The translations under genes were made by a program, and so were the position numbers. From Eucommia ulmoides (taxonomy: Eukaryota; Streptophyta; Magnoliopsida; Garryales; Eucommiaceae), in the NCBI GenBank assembly GCA_016647705.1, contig CM028329.1, positions 56,623,231 through 56,687,230 of the forward strand: DNA of 64,000 nucleotides, given 5' to 3'. Numbering within the stretch: position 1 is the stretch's first letter; every line of letters starts with the position of its first letter. The notes under the pieces were generated by a model, which saw only the letters and a program-made list of their open reading frames with translations, ran no database searches and was not told the DNA's origin. Of this stretch, positions 23,432 through 35,412 are shown one piece after another.

Positions 23432-23777
23432 CTGAGACGATAGAGGAGAAAGCAGTGGACGGAGAGGGAGAGAGGGGATAGGTTTAATCGATCGAGAAGC
23501 TGCGATGGGAGAGAGGAGGGGGGGTTGGGAAAGGTCTATCTTTGTCTGAAATGGCGAGTGCGCGAGTTCGACAAAGTGAAAAAGACGACGGTGGGAAGCG
23601 GTCCGATAAAGGCAAAAAGAAAGGGGGGTAGGGTTCACCGACTATAGCCGGTCAAGTTATCCGCTGGAAAGATCCTGATTTATTGAGCCGTGCCCCGTGT
23701 CGCCGTGACTTCTGTTCGTTTGACTCTTGACTCGTTTGCGTTTCATGTGCTATTATTAGATGAGGTATTTTGTTTTC
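23432..23777 (-). promoter_or_regulatory. Leader exon and proximal promoter region of the second GRAS gene
   Basis: This pyrimidine-rich minus-strand region (CTCTCCC, TTTCTTTTTGCC) lies directly upstream of the inferred leader intron. The transcription start is not visible and no convincing TATA box was found. The upstream limit is set by a transposon insertion at 23778. Confidence 0.4.
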
Positions 23778-25007
23778 AGGAAAAATTACATTTTAAACTT
23801 TTCATATATTGACATTTTTTTATATAATTTTTTTTTGTTTGTGCGTTTCATTTTAAATACTCTCGTTACGTTTGGTACGCTGAAATAAAATAAAAAAAAT
23901 AAAATAACAATAGAATTAAAATTAATATAGTAATAGAATGGAATGATTATTGTCATTCATATGTTTGGTGACGAAAGGGATTATATATGGTATTGAAATA
24001 ACATCAAAGAATAAATAATAATTTAATTAAATTTTCAAATGGTATAATAGTTAATTTAATTAAATTTAATTCAAATTAAAATATTTATTTTATATTTGGT
24101 CTCATTTTTTGGCCAATTATTGATTAAAACTTAATCTCATGTAATTAGGATTAACCAATATCAAGCTTAAATTGGTATTGGTTAATCTCATACTTTGTGG
24201 GATTAGGGATTCCTTGGTAATGGAAATGGGATTAAATCCCATGTACTAAACATAGGGATGGAATGACCATTCCAGTGGTCATTCCAATCACATCTTGAAT
24301 CCCGCGTACCAAACGTCATTTCTAGGTATAAGCTCGTTTTTATTTGGTCATTCCGTCAGAAATTCCATCCAAAATAACAGAATATAAGGGTAAAATAGTC
24401 TTTTTACTTATTTTTTATTTCTTAATGATTTCTTTAATTTCTTTTATTTTTTCCCTTAATTTCTCTCTCTCTCTCTCTCCCCCTATCATCTCTCTCTCTT
24501 CCTTCTTCCTCCCGATCATCTCTACCTCTCTCTCTCTCTCTTCCTTTTTCCTCCCTCCCTCATTTATTTCACAGAGGGTGTAACGCCCCCTATTAAGGGG
24601 GTGATCACCCCCATAACAGGGGGTGTTTCACCCCTGTTAAAAACAGGGGGGTGTTACACCCCCTCTTGAAGGGGGTGAAAACACTCCCGTAACAGGAGTG
24701 CCACCCCTGTAACAGGGGTAGGCGGGGGAAGGGAGGGAGAAGAGAGAGAGAAAGGAGAGACAAGTCAAACCAAAGAAAAAGAAAAGAAAAAAATATATTA
24801 AAAATTGATTAAAAAAGGAATAAAAAAATTAATAAAATATAAAATGACGATTTTACCCTCAAAATTCAATTAGTTTTGATAGAATTTTTTACGGAAGGAC
24901 GGAATAAAAACGTGTTGATACCTAGAGAGTTTAAAATGAAATGCGCAAACGGAGAGAGACCATTTAGAAAAATGTCAATACCTAGAGGGTTTAATATGTA
25001 ATTTTCC
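23778..25007. mobile_element. Non-autonomous MULE-like element upstream of the second GRAS gene
   Basis: Long inverted arms: AGGAAAAATTACATTTTAAA at the left; right arm ending TTTAATATGTAATTTTCC. Next to them are GTGCGTTTCATTTTAAA (left) and its inverse (right), then CT-rich tracts and G/C-rich palindromes at 24570-24725 (CACCCCTGTTAAAAACAGGG, GGTGATCACCCCCATAACAG). Flanks tttgttttc (23769-23777) and tttgttttt (25008-25016) match at eight of nine bases, consistent with a 9-bp MULE duplication. A separate MITE interrupts the left arm (23869-24315). Confidence 0.7.
23869..24315. mobile_element. MITE-like element (CGTTTGGTACGC ends), copy 1, nested in the MULE-like arm
   Basis: Inverted ends CGTTTGGTACGC (23869) and GCGTACCAAACG (ending 24315). 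The interior has GGAATGACCATTCCAGTGGT and TTGGTATTGGTTAATC, shared with a second copy split across 47196-47858 and 58406-58508. It interrupts the left arm of the 23778-25007 element. Flanking bases are TTA on the left and TCA on the right, so the target duplication is unclear. Confidence 0.65.
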
Positions 25008-25099
25008 TTTGTTTTTATTCTTATCCAGGAATTATAAATAAAAAAATAATGAAAAATAATATATATGCAAATTTACGAAACTATGAACGTGAACGATCA

Positions 25100-25360
25100 C
25101 TGAGTACACATGATACGAATTCATGATATGAATTATGCAGTGAACGTTTATTTCAGCATATGAAACTATAGTAAATATTCACTAAGTAGAAATAGATTCA
25201 AGACATTCACCAACTGAAAACAGATTCAGAATGTAAATCGTACAATGAATATTTATTAAGAAAAAACATATTTAGAATGCGAAACGTGCAATGAACATCC
25301 ACTAAACAGATATAAATTTAGGATATGAAAATTATACAGAACATTCAATAAACATGTAAT
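25100..25360. repeat. Degenerate tandem repeat of about 55 bp
   Basis: About five diverged units with the order ATATGAAAC, GTGCAATGAAC, ATTCACTAA, CAGATA, GATTTAGA (clear at about 25155, 25215, 25270 and 25325). No coding potential. Confidence 0.55.
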
Positions 25361-25886
25361 ACGTGCAAAACATAACACAAAAGTTTAGTGAACGTTAACG
25401 ACAAAGAAAGATGAAATAAATCGAGTCTAAAGTTTGACCCCTTAAAGCATATTCACACACCCACGCTAGTATTAATGGTTGAATGAATGTATGTCTCTCA
25501 TAATAAAACGATCTGGAATTTCTAGTACAAGCACTTGAACTAAAAACTCTAGTGAGTTGAATTTGTGTTTGAACTTTCTTAGATTTTCTATATATGTTGC
25601 GCTTGGCGATAATTTAGGGACTGAGTGATATCGAAATGGCAGTGAAGTCTCCCATTTATAGAAGACCAGGAGATATCAACGAATGGATTCAACATTTCCA
25701 AAATTACAAGAGGAACTAATTCTGGAAAGACAAGTGAATGTTCACTGGACTAACTACCATCAGTAAATGGACTTGAACGTTCACTTAGCACTGGTTAGTT
25801 ATAAACTCGCACCACCGTCGATTTTATTTCAATATTTTTCATTTAATAGTTAAATAAACTTTACCCCAAAAGATAATACTATGATG
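25361..25886. other. Unassigned spacer, possibly LTR-derived
   Basis: No gene recognised. The words GTGAACGTTC and GAACGTTCACTTAGC near 25390 and 25770 echo the adjacent tandem repeat, and a TATA-like TCTATATATGTT (about 25588) precedes a short transcript-like stretch. This could be the remains of a retroelement LTR, but I found no partner. Confidence 0.25.
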
Positions 25887-27029
25887 CACTACAACAAAAA
25901 CTGTTTATAAGGGCACCTCTGTTAGGACACTATATGTATTGTGCCTTATAAAGGTGTTTTTTGGAGCACAAAATTGAAAGTGTCCCATAAAAGTCAATTT
26001 GTTGGGATACTATATGTCTTGTGCCCTATAAAGGTACTTTTCAGGACACTATATGTATTGTGTCCCTATAATCAAATATTTAAAGGACACAAAGTAGTAT
26101 CCCAATAGAATTTAATTAGTAATTAAATAAATTAATATCTATATAAAATGTAATAGGACAAAAAATAGTGCTCTAAAAACATAAACTATATTAGGGCACA
26201 ATTTTGTGTCCTATTATAATTTAATTATTTAATTATATGTCAATTAATGGTGCCCTTATAAATGAAATCAAAATTAAATTAAAAAATACAAAAAAAAAAT
26301 TAAAATGATAATTATTTTACCAAAACCACGTCGTTTTGGTTTTGGCGCCGGTCTTCTTCCCTTCTCCCGCTCACACATTTACTGAAAAAACCCCAAAATC
26401 CCCAAACCCTCATCCCGTTCCTATATTCCTTCACGTTCCTTACATTTTCTCAATTCTCATTTTCCTCCCTTCTCTCTCTCTCTCTCTCTAGATTTCCTCG
26501 TGCAATCGGTTGTTGTCGTGCCTCCGCTACCTCTGCGTCACAACACCATCCCTTCCACTGAAACCTTTGCAGCAGCGATCGATCAAATCCTTGCATCACG
26601 AAATCAGATTTGTTCTCCAAATTTTGGTTTGTGATCTCTAAATCATTGCTTTGTCTTTAAACTCGATGTTTCTGAGAAATTTTACTTAGTTGATGATTTG
26701 GATAATATATTTTGGATTTTTCTTGGTTTACGAATTGATTATTCAATGACTGAGGTGTTTTTTTTAATTCTTTTATACACTGATTGAGTTTGAATAGAAA
26801 TCGGATTGAATAGCAGGTATAATTACATTTCCCCAAATTCAGTCTTATTCAAACTCTAATTTGATTTGTTGTATTAACCTAATTTAAGACTTCTTCCCTG
26901 TTTCAATTTCTACTTATGGTTTATTTTACTGTCTCAGTTAATATTCTGGGTTTATGTTCTATTCTAAGTCTCAGTTTCTGTTCCATATTATTTTCTGTTT
27001 CCACTTCCAATTTCTGTTCATACATAGGT
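25887..27029. mobile_element. CACTA-type element, left end 1
   Basis: CACTACAACAAAAACTG begins the element. It is followed by several subterminal repeats (AGGACACTATATGTATTGTG at 25913, with related copies near 26006 and 26041), as in En/Spm-type CACTA elements. Then comes a gene-leader-like block (26330-26640, CT-rich, then G/C-rich) and an A/T-rich intron-like stretch (26690-27026) that is duplicated at 32806-33126. The block is cut by a second CACTA-like end at 27030. The 3 bases before it (ATG, 25884-25886) equal those after the only CACTA right end in the window (38197-38199). Confidence 0.55.
26690..27026. repeat. 330-bp duplication, copy 1 (copy 2 at 32806-33126)
   Basis: Both copies share GGATTTTTCTTGGTTTACGA or its variant, TTATACACTGATTGAGTTTG, TTGTTGTATTAACCTAATTT and CACTTCCAATTTCTGTTCAT in the same order, at roughly 90% identity by eye. 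They look like an intron of a gene carried by both CACTA-type elements. Confidence 0.8.
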
Positions 27030-27354
27030 CACTACAACAAAAATAGGCTGTAGCGGCAATTAAAAAATAACCACTACTGATATGTTTTAATGGCAAATTA
27101 CTTAATTGCCACTAAATGTTATAATTTTTGTTCCAAATTTTGATATTGATATCTTTAATTAAAAAAATAATTTTAAAAAAATATGAAGACCAAAAATAAT
27201 GTCATAATTTTTTTTTTTATTAGGACACAACTAAAATTTTAAAGCATTGGAAAAAATTTGCTAAAAATTAAAATAAATAATTGGCTAAAAAAATCTCTAA
27301 ATAGGCGGCAAATAAAAAATCCTATCGCGTTTGTTTTTTCGTCAAAAGCCCTAG

Positions 27355-30300
27355 TGTTAGACCCTAACAATGCTGGAGGACCAAACAGTACCAACTTGGT
27401 GCGATTTGCTACCGGATATGGTGCATGAGGCATGGATGGGTTCGTTGGCAAATGGGGCACCAACTTGGTGCCTATCGGTGGGCAGCAGCGTTGTGGCACA
27501 ACATCGACGGGTGTTGGGCAGTGTGGAAGACCTCGGTGCGGGACCGAGGCAAAATGGTGCAGCGTAGATGCAACACTACATTGTAAATGGTGCTTTGGAC
27601 GCGGCAACACACGTTGGAGGAGCGGTGAGGTGCTGGACCAAGTTGTTGGGCAGGCGTTGGCAAACTGGTGCGTTGTTGGACAACGTGGACGCACGTTGGC
27701 GGCGTTAACAGAGGTTGCTGATAATGGGGTTCTCGTTGGGGAGTGACGGGACCAAATGAAGATCTCGGTGTGGTACCGAGGCAAAATGGTGCAACGGAGG
27801 CGCAACGATACGTGGTAAACAGTGTCATGTGTGCAGCGTGGCGGACTGTTAGGAACAACGGTGCATTTTGGTGCAAAAAATGCATACGGCGTTGGGACGG
27901 CGTTGGGCAGAACGATGCAACAAAACAGAACGTAGGCGCAACGCTACATTTTGGGCTGAGTCATGAAGAGGCATGATGCACCGTTAGGCGGCGGTGCATT
28001 CTGGTGCGAAAATAGTACACGGAACGTTGGCAGATCGTTGGGCGCAACGACACGTTCCGGCCATGCAGCGGCGTGGCAAAACGTTGGTGGACGTTGGCAA
28101 ATTATGGGACGAGATGGCAACGGGCAGACGTTGAGACGATGCAAAAACACTGAAAGAATGTTACCTGGTGAACTGATGGACTGGAGGTTTCCAGACATGT
28201 GTAGTGCATGTATGAGAAGTTCTGGGCAGTTCTTGGGCGGTTTTGGTTGGTTTTCAGACAGGAAAACCAACTCCTGTGGTGCTGACAAGTGTAGGGACAG
28301 GTGTCGGTAGTCTGCCTATGCAGTTGGGGCTGTCAACTACTGTCTTCTCCTATAAATACTGTTGTTTTGGTCTGTTTTTAGAGGTTGGAATGTACTCCTG
28401 CGGATTTTACAGACAAAGTGTTGTATTTGGTTCCTTGTAACCGGAGTTTATTAATACAAAGTTGGGTTTTCCCGTAATACGTGTGCGTACTGTTGCGTAG
28501 GTGCGTTTCGGTAGTGTTTCGGTGTATTCCCGTTGTATTTCGTTACAGGAACATGTGTGCTTATAATCTGTCGGTGTAATTCCGTTGTGAGGCAGTGCAT
28601 TTACCGTGGGCTGACTGATTGTGCAACGATCAGGCCATTACTTGGTTTAAAATTGGTGCTGAAAATTTTAGACCCTGTGATAGTGGGTATCAGAGCAGGG
28701 CTACGAGTGGGCTCTGCGTCGGTGCACGAACGACCAACAACGTTGGAGGAACGGGCGAAGGCGTTGGACCAAGCTGTTGGGCGTTTGTCGACATTTTCGC
28801 TGTTGGTGAACAGTGAAGAGCAGGATGGTTCCTGCGTTAGGTATGAACAGTCGATTGGAAGCGTTGGAGGACTACGTCGGTGTGCCACCGACGGCCGGTG
28901 AAGTGAACCTGTCCGTGCAGAACGCTGAACTGAGGGTCGACCTGGTGAACCTGCGGAATTCTTTTGAGAAATTCTGTACCGATACGACGGCCAGATTCTC
29001 GTCCATGGCGGAGGATGTGATTATGATGGCCGACGTACTGAAAAGCAACATCAAGTGAGTGGATGATGAAGTTGCTGTTTTGAAGCAGACCGGTGCTGGA
29101 CAGCGCACGTCAGGGGACGGAGCAGCACGGATGAAGGTGTCGGAACCAACGGCATTTTCAGGCACTCGAAGTGCCAAGGAGGTAGAGAACTTCCTATGGG
29201 ATATGGAGCAATATTTTCAGATTGCTCATGTTTGTGACGGTGATCAAGTTTCCATGTCAACGATGTACATGGTGGGCGACGCAAAGCTGTGGTGGCGAAC
29301 GCGTGTGGCTGACAGCACACGTCCGGCGGTAGTGACGTGGGCAGACTTGAAGAGGGAACTCAGGGAGCAGTTCCTACCAACGAACTCGAGTTGGTTGGCT
29401 CGAGATCAATTACGGCGACTCAAGCACACGGGATCGGTGCATGAGTACGTGAAGGAGTTCACATCCTTGCTGTTGGATGTGAAAAACATGTCGGAAGAGG
29501 ACAAGCTCTTCAATTTTATTTTCGGCTTGCAATTGTGGGCGCAGGCAGAACTGCGACGGCAGGGCGTGCATGACCTGCCTACTGCTGTGGTGGCGACAGA
29601 CAACCTGACCGACTGTAACCTGACACGAGACGGTAGCGAAACAGACCGGAAGTCAAGTAGGAAAGGCAAGGAGAAAATGAACGAGGGCACGAAGGAGTGG
29701 AAAATCAGAGGCGTGCAGGCCAACGTTTCTGAGGGACCCCGTTCAAAATCACAACCGATGTCGGCTGCGAGTAAGAGTCGAGGTTGTTTTATCTGCGACG
29801 GTCCTCACCGGATGAGGGACTTTCCGAAGAAAAAAAGACTGACGGCGCTGGTTCGGGAGGAATCAGACGAGGAAGGCTCTGGACGGGAGACGGCACATGT
29901 TGGTGCAGCGTTGTTGGTGGACAACAACGAGCAGGCCAGGAGTGGTCTGAAAACAGGTATGTAATGAACCTGTTTGAGATGTAGGATACCGGAAACAGTC
30001 ATATGTCCCTTGTTGAAAAATAACTGGAGGAGGCTGGTTATTTATGGGTTTCCAAATGGGCGTCTGACTTCATTGGAGGATGGGGAGTGTTGGACCAAGT
30101 CGTTGGACGAATGTTGACACTGCGTTGCTGGAGCACAACGGACTGACCAGGAGCGGTCTGAAATTGGCTGCGTGCTGCCATTTTGCAAACGGACACCTTA
30201 TATCGTTGGAGGAACGACGGAGCGTTGGACCAAGTCGTTGGGTGCACGTCGAAAATACGTTATCAGTGGACAACAATTCTGACTGGGTACGGTCTGAAAT

Positions 30301-32342
30301 CAGGTATGCTGTGATTCCTGATTTGGGGCATGGAATTCAGGAAAACATTCTATGCCCGTGCTTAAAAATAACCGGTGGAGGCTGGTTATCGTTGAAATCT
30401 CCATACGGGGTTTACTGCGTAGCATACTGGTGGACATTCCGGTCATGGACGATGTTCTGTGGCCAACACGTTGCAACGGATTGCAACGAACTGGTGGAGA
30501 AATACTGCTGGCAGAATGAGGAGGCTGTGGCAGTATCATCGGCATAAACGTATGCCAAATTCAGTTGATGCAGTAGTAACTGGGCTGGTGGTCAGTCTGG
30601 GTCACGGACGGGTTTCTGTGGCAAAAACGTTGCAGTGAGGTGCAACGAACATGATTAAGTCGACGGACAGATTGTGAAGACTGTGGCTGACGCAATTGAT
30701 GAACACGTTGCAGGGAGTTGCAACGGAATGGTGCAAGTCTGTGGGTAGATTGTGTAGGCTATGACAGACGTAATTTGACAAACACGTCGTAAACGAGTTA
30801 CAACGGACCGGTGTGAGTCTACAGACAGAATGAGGAGACTGTGGCGGACCAAAATTAACAAACATGTTGCTACGGGTTGCAACGAACGGTGAACATGCTG
30901 CTGATAGAATGAAAAGACTGTGGCAGAACGGGTGGCATCGGTGCATGCCAAATCCAGTGGATTATGCTGGGCACGATCCGACGAGGACGTCGGGTTCTTT
31001 TATTGGGGGTGGTTTGTTAGACCCTAATAATGCTGGAGGACCAAACAGCACCAATTTGGTGCGATTTGCTACCGGACATGGTGCATGAGGCATGGATGGG
31101 TTTGTTGGCAAATGGGGCACCAACTTGGTGCCTATCGGTGGGTAGCAGCGTTGTGGCACAACACCGGCGGGTGTTGGGCAGTATGGAAGACCTCGGTGCA
31201 GGACCGAGGCAAAATGGTGCAGCGTAGGTGCAACACTACGTTGTAAATGGTGCTTTGAACGCGGCAACACACGTTGGAGGAGCGGTGAGGTGCTGGACCA
31301 AGCTGTTGGACAGGCGTTGGCAAACTGGTACGCTGTTGGACAACGTGGACGCACGTTGGCGGCGTTAGCAGAGGTTGCTGATAATGGGGTTCTCGTTGGG
31401 GAGTGACGGGACCAAAGGAAGATCTCGGTGCAGTACCGAGGCAAAATGATGCAACGGAAGCGCAACGATACGTGGTAAACTATGTCATGTGTGCAGCGTG
31501 GCGGACTGTTAGGAACGACGGTGCATTTTGGTGCGAAAAATGCATACGGCGTTGGGACGTCGTTGGGCAGAACGATGCAACAAAACAGAACGTAGGCGCA
31601 ACGCTACGTTTTGGGCTGAGTCATGAAGAGGCATGACGCACCGTTGGGCGGCGGTGCATTCTGGTGCGAAAATAGCACACGGAACGTTGGCAGATCGTTG
31701 GGCGCAACGACACGTTCTGGCCATGCAGCGGCGTGGCAAAACGTTGGTGAATGTTGGCAGATTATGGGACGAGATGGCAACGGGCAGACGTTGGGACGGT
31801 GCAAAAACGCTGAAAGAATGCTACCTGGTGAGCTGATGGACTGGAGGTTTCCAGACATGTGCAGTGCATGTGTGAGCAGTTCTGGGCAGTTCTTGGGCGG
31901 TTTTGGTTGGTTTTCAGACAGGAAAACCAACTCCTGTGGTGCTGACAAGTGTAGGGACAGGTGTCGGTAGTCTGCCTATGCAGTTGGGGCTGTCAACTAC
32001 TGTCTTCTCCTATAAATACTGTTGTTTTGGTCTGTTTTTAGAGGTTGGAATGTACTCCTGCGGATTTTACAAACAAAGTATTGTATTTGGTTCCTTATAA
32101 CCGGAGTTTATCAATACAAGGTTGGGTTTTCCCGTAATACGTGTGCGTACTGTTGCGTGGGTGCGTTTTGGTAGTGTTTCTGTGTATTCCCGTTGTATTT
32201 CGTTACAGGAACGTATGTGTTTACAATCTGTCGGTGTAATTCCGTTGTGAGACAGTGCATTCACTGTGGGCTGACTGATTGTGCAACGATCAGGCTATCA
32301 CTTGGTTTAAAATTGGTGCTGAAAATTTTAGACCATGTGACA
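27355..32342 (+). mobile_element. Gag-only LTR-retroelement fossil (TR-GAG-like), complete ends
   Basis: Two LTRs of 1328 bp (27355-28682 and 31015-32342) flank about 2.3 kb. The flanks are a perfect 5-bp duplication, cctag (27350-27354 and 32343-32347). A tRNA-Met-like primer site (GGGTATCAGAGC) lies just inside the left LTR and a purine-rich tract (TTGGGGGTGG) just before the right one. The interior has a gag region (about 28830-29970, with WWRTRV and FICDGPHRM landmarks) but no pol. This matches non-autonomous TR-GAG elements. By eye the LTRs differ at about 63 positions (4.7%), nearly all transitions and with no length change, implying roughly 2-3.5 million years at commonly used plant rates. 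It is broken and depends on another element for pol. Confidence 0.85.
30460..30945 (+). repeat. About 80-bp minisatellite in the interior of the gag-only fossil
   Basis: Units start with a variant of ACACGTTGCAACGGATTGCA and contain AGACTGTGGC. Starts are near 30466, 30626, 30701, 30781 and 30862 (spacing 75-81, with one double step). They occupy the place where pol would be in an autonomous relative. Confidence 0.75.
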
Positions 32343-33930
32343 CCTAGTCTAGTTGTCATCTCATTTCACCCAAATCCATTTGCCCCGCGTTATTGCAGCC
32401 ATGACCATCGCTGCCACACTCATCGCCGCCACACTCAGGTTTATCCACCATCGTCGCAACCAAATTGCTCCTCCGCCGCCGACGCAGCTAGCCGTCGAAG
32501 TAATCTCCAGCAATCATCATCGATTCATCGCAAGCATCTCGATTCTACTTTGTCTCAAGTTTGATTTCACTTCTATTGCTTGTTTTCTTGTTCAAATGTT
32601 CTCATTTCTTATGAATTCACTACATCTGCATTTCATATTGGCTTGAAATTATTGCCTTTTCGATGCCTAATTTCTCAGTTTCCAAATTATCGCTTGAAAT
32701 TGTCATTGTTTAGGGCTTCTGTATTCATTTTCTACTTTGGTATAGGGTTTCTGCATTTTGTAAGTTTGGTTAAGGGCATTTTCTACTTATCGCTTGAAAT
32801 TGTCGTTGGATTTTTCTTAGTTTACGAATTGATTATTCAATGATTGAGGTGTTTTTCTTTAATTCTCTTATACACTGATTGAGTTTGAATAGAAATCGGA
32901 TTAAATAGAAGGTATAATTACTTTTCCCCAAATTTTTGCTTCTTCAAACCCTATTTTGATTTGTTGTATTAACCTAATTTAAGGCTTCTTTCCTGTTTCA
33001 GTTTCTGCTTATGGTTTATTTTTCTGTCTCAGTTTATATTCCTGGTTTGTGTTTTGTTATGTTCTCAGTCTCAGTTTCCATTCTATATTATTTTCTGTTT
33101 TCACTTCCAATTTCTGTTCATACATGGGTTATGTTCTTGGATTCTGTTTCTGTTTTTCATGGAGTAGTATTTTTGAAGTTTTTGTTTTTATTCATGGTTT
33201 CTTTCTAGGGTTTCTGATGCAGAAGCTATGATGGAGTATAGAGCCTGTTTTTACTACTGTGGACATGCATCCGGTTCTGTTCTGTTCCCTATTTTTATTT
33301 TGTTCCCAATTTATATTCCCAGATTTCTATTTTATTTTTGTTGTGTTCTCAGTTTCATTTCTATATTGTTCTCAGTTTCATTGATGAATTTAATAAATTT
33401 ACTAAATTGTTTTTTATTTTTCAATTTTGTAGGAAATTTGTAGCAGAATTGGTTAAACAAGAATACCCAGAGGTAAAATGTTCATTTTCATTATGAAAAT
33501 CTAATAAATTTGAGTTGTTTTGATATTATTGATTGCAATAAAATTTGAACTAAAATATCTTCTAGTTGCTGCATATTTTGATTAGGATCATTGCTTGTTG
33601 AACTAAAATGTCTGTTGAATATCTTCTGGTTGGAAGTGAAACCCTTTTCGTTTGGGTGCAGTTTGCAATTGTTTTGTGCATTCAGTGTAATTGTTTTAAG
33701 TAATTGTAATTGTTTTGTGCATTCAACATTGAGGGTTTCAAATTTCTTTTCACAGTAAATACATTGGCTGATATATTTTATCGATGTATATATTTTTTTG
33801 TAGTTGTAGCTCCTGAGGTGGTTGAGAAGTCTGGTGATGTTGAAATAAATTGGCTGTAAAATTATTTAATTCTGAGAATTTCTATAGAATTAGAATATTA
33901 TTACAAGATGTGAATTTTAACACTGACTAT
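32343..33930. other. Intron-like A/T-rich interior of the CACTA-type region
   Basis: After the gag-only fossil the sequence resumes with a C-rich leader-like stretch (32350-32560), then long T-rich intron-like DNA that includes the second copy of the 330-bp duplication. One exon-like island at about 33431-33471 (AG before, GT after) would encode KFVAELVKQEYPE, which I cannot assign. Confidence 0.4.
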
Positions 33931-33945
33931 GTTTATACTTTGTGC

Positions 33946-34344
33946 AGCTATTAAGCAATCCATATAAAGACTAGCATGATCAAGGTAAAACGATTTGTGT
34001 ATGTAGTAATTTTTAGTGACTGTTTTGTGACCTACACCTTAGTGACTGTTTGGTTTTACAATCAGAATATCATTATTCTGCTTTCTGAAAACAATTTAAA
34101 AGTTAGTAAACCCCCCCTCCCCCCCCCCCAAAAAAAAATAAAAAATAAAATATATATATATATTTTTTTGGTTCAGGAGGCATGGGGAGAAATGGATAGA
34201 AAAGAAAGAGGAATGAAGGTGGTAGATCTCAAGAGTAGAGGCCTTTGTTTGATTCCTATTTCATGTACTCCTCAAATTTACCGTGAGATCAACAATGGAT
34301 CAGACTACTGGTTACAACCCTATATAGGCAGTTTATATAAATAA
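33946..34344 (+). pseudogene. Captured C-terminal exons of a plant bHLH transcription factor
   Basis: After an acceptor (TTTTTGGTTCAG) at about 34177, the frame reads EAWGEMDRKERG, then DLKSRGLCLIPISCTPQ, GSDYWLQPYIGSLYK and a stop. The DLKSRGLCL(I/V)P(I/V)SCT block is the hallmark end of the bHLH68/110/112/123/133 group. An upstream exon-like piece bounded by GTGCAG and GGTAAAAC (about 33948-33983) contains LLSNPYKD, which fits the preceding conserved segment of the same proteins but has an internal stop. The bHLH domain itself is absent. Its position inside the CACTA-type interval suggests transduplication. Confidence 0.55.
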
Positions 34345-34724
34345 AATCTATATATACATATGTTTATTTTCTATTTTTATTAGAAATTCTCAGTGAAAAA
34401 TAGGATTTGTATAGATTTAAATAATTGTGAAATTCATCAACTTGCTTGAAATGCATCATTTGATTTAAATTTCAGGTATGTTCTAACGGTCCCCCGATGG
34501 GTTTGTTTTGGTTTGAATGGTTTGATCCATAGTTCCATCGTGGGTTTCATGAATATTTTGGAAATTTTAGGTATGTTCTAATACTCTTTGAAGTTAGTGT
34601 TTTACAGCCAATGCATGTAAAATTTTCGAACTCTGAATGGTAGCATTAGTGCTTGTATGTCCAAGATTCGAAACTGCAGTAACATCTCATCATTTTTTTA
34701 TTTCTAGGAAAGCATTGATGTGTG

Positions 34725-34935
34725 CATATTGGTTTTGGTTTTGATTTTGTTTTTTTTTTTTTTATAAAATTTAAAACTCTTAAACGGTTTTGCAGTTTCG
34801 TAGTTTTGATTTTGATTTTGGATAAGATTAAATAGTTCGGTTTTAAAACCGTTTAAAAGAAACCGACGCTTTTGGTTTTGATTTTATATATGTTTTACGG
34901 TTTTGGTTTTAATTTTGTATAAGAAAACAAATTCT
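34725..34935. repeat. Fragment of the hAT-like element seen at 2089 and 42869
   Basis: Shares GTTTTGATTTTG runs, ATAGTTCGGTTTTAAAACCG and TTATATATGTTTTACGG with the two full copies, but lacks both terminal CATCCCTA sequences. Confidence 0.65.
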
Positions 34936-35412
34936 AGAGGTAATTTCATTTAAAATCTATTTAGTGCCTACATGGTGTGTTGCATTTTACAAAGTTCTTA
35001 ACATTAGGTGCTTTACAAAATCCATAGATGCCGAGAGCAATCCACAAATGTATTTTTTGGGAAATGGGAAGGTTGAACAAATCAGTTTCTTGGATGTCAA
35101 TTCTAAATTTGATGCAAGGATTGAATAGTTTTTCTTTTGATTATCGATTTTTAATTAGGTGTTGGCAAACCTCGATTTGTGTAAATGGTTGCAGTATTTC
35201 ATCTGTCTCTCTGTTATGTTGTTCCTTTGATTGAATCTCTGAGGTGGCATTTTGTTCATGTTTTCAACATGACAGAACAGAATGAAATGTCTGTTGGAGA
35301 GTTTTTTGGGGACCAAAACGAAAAAAGTAAAGCATGTGTTTGTTTTATTTTGCCTTATATCTTGCACTTTTTTTTTTATTTTATTTTGCAGGAAATGACG
35401 GGACTGACTTAC
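34936..35412 (+). other. Spacer with unassigned exon-like pieces
   Basis: A short frame at 35022-35129 would read IDAESNPQMYFLGNGKVEQI and FLDVNSKFDARIE before a stop. It has amino-acid composition like a real protein but no family I can name. It may be another captured exon. Nothing else is recognised here. Confidence 0.25.

Noticed and set aside
27239-28310. Several His/Pro/Cys-rich open frames on both strands
   Set aside because: They lie within the LTR of the gag-only fossil and are repeated in its other LTR; open because of the GTTGG-rich composition.
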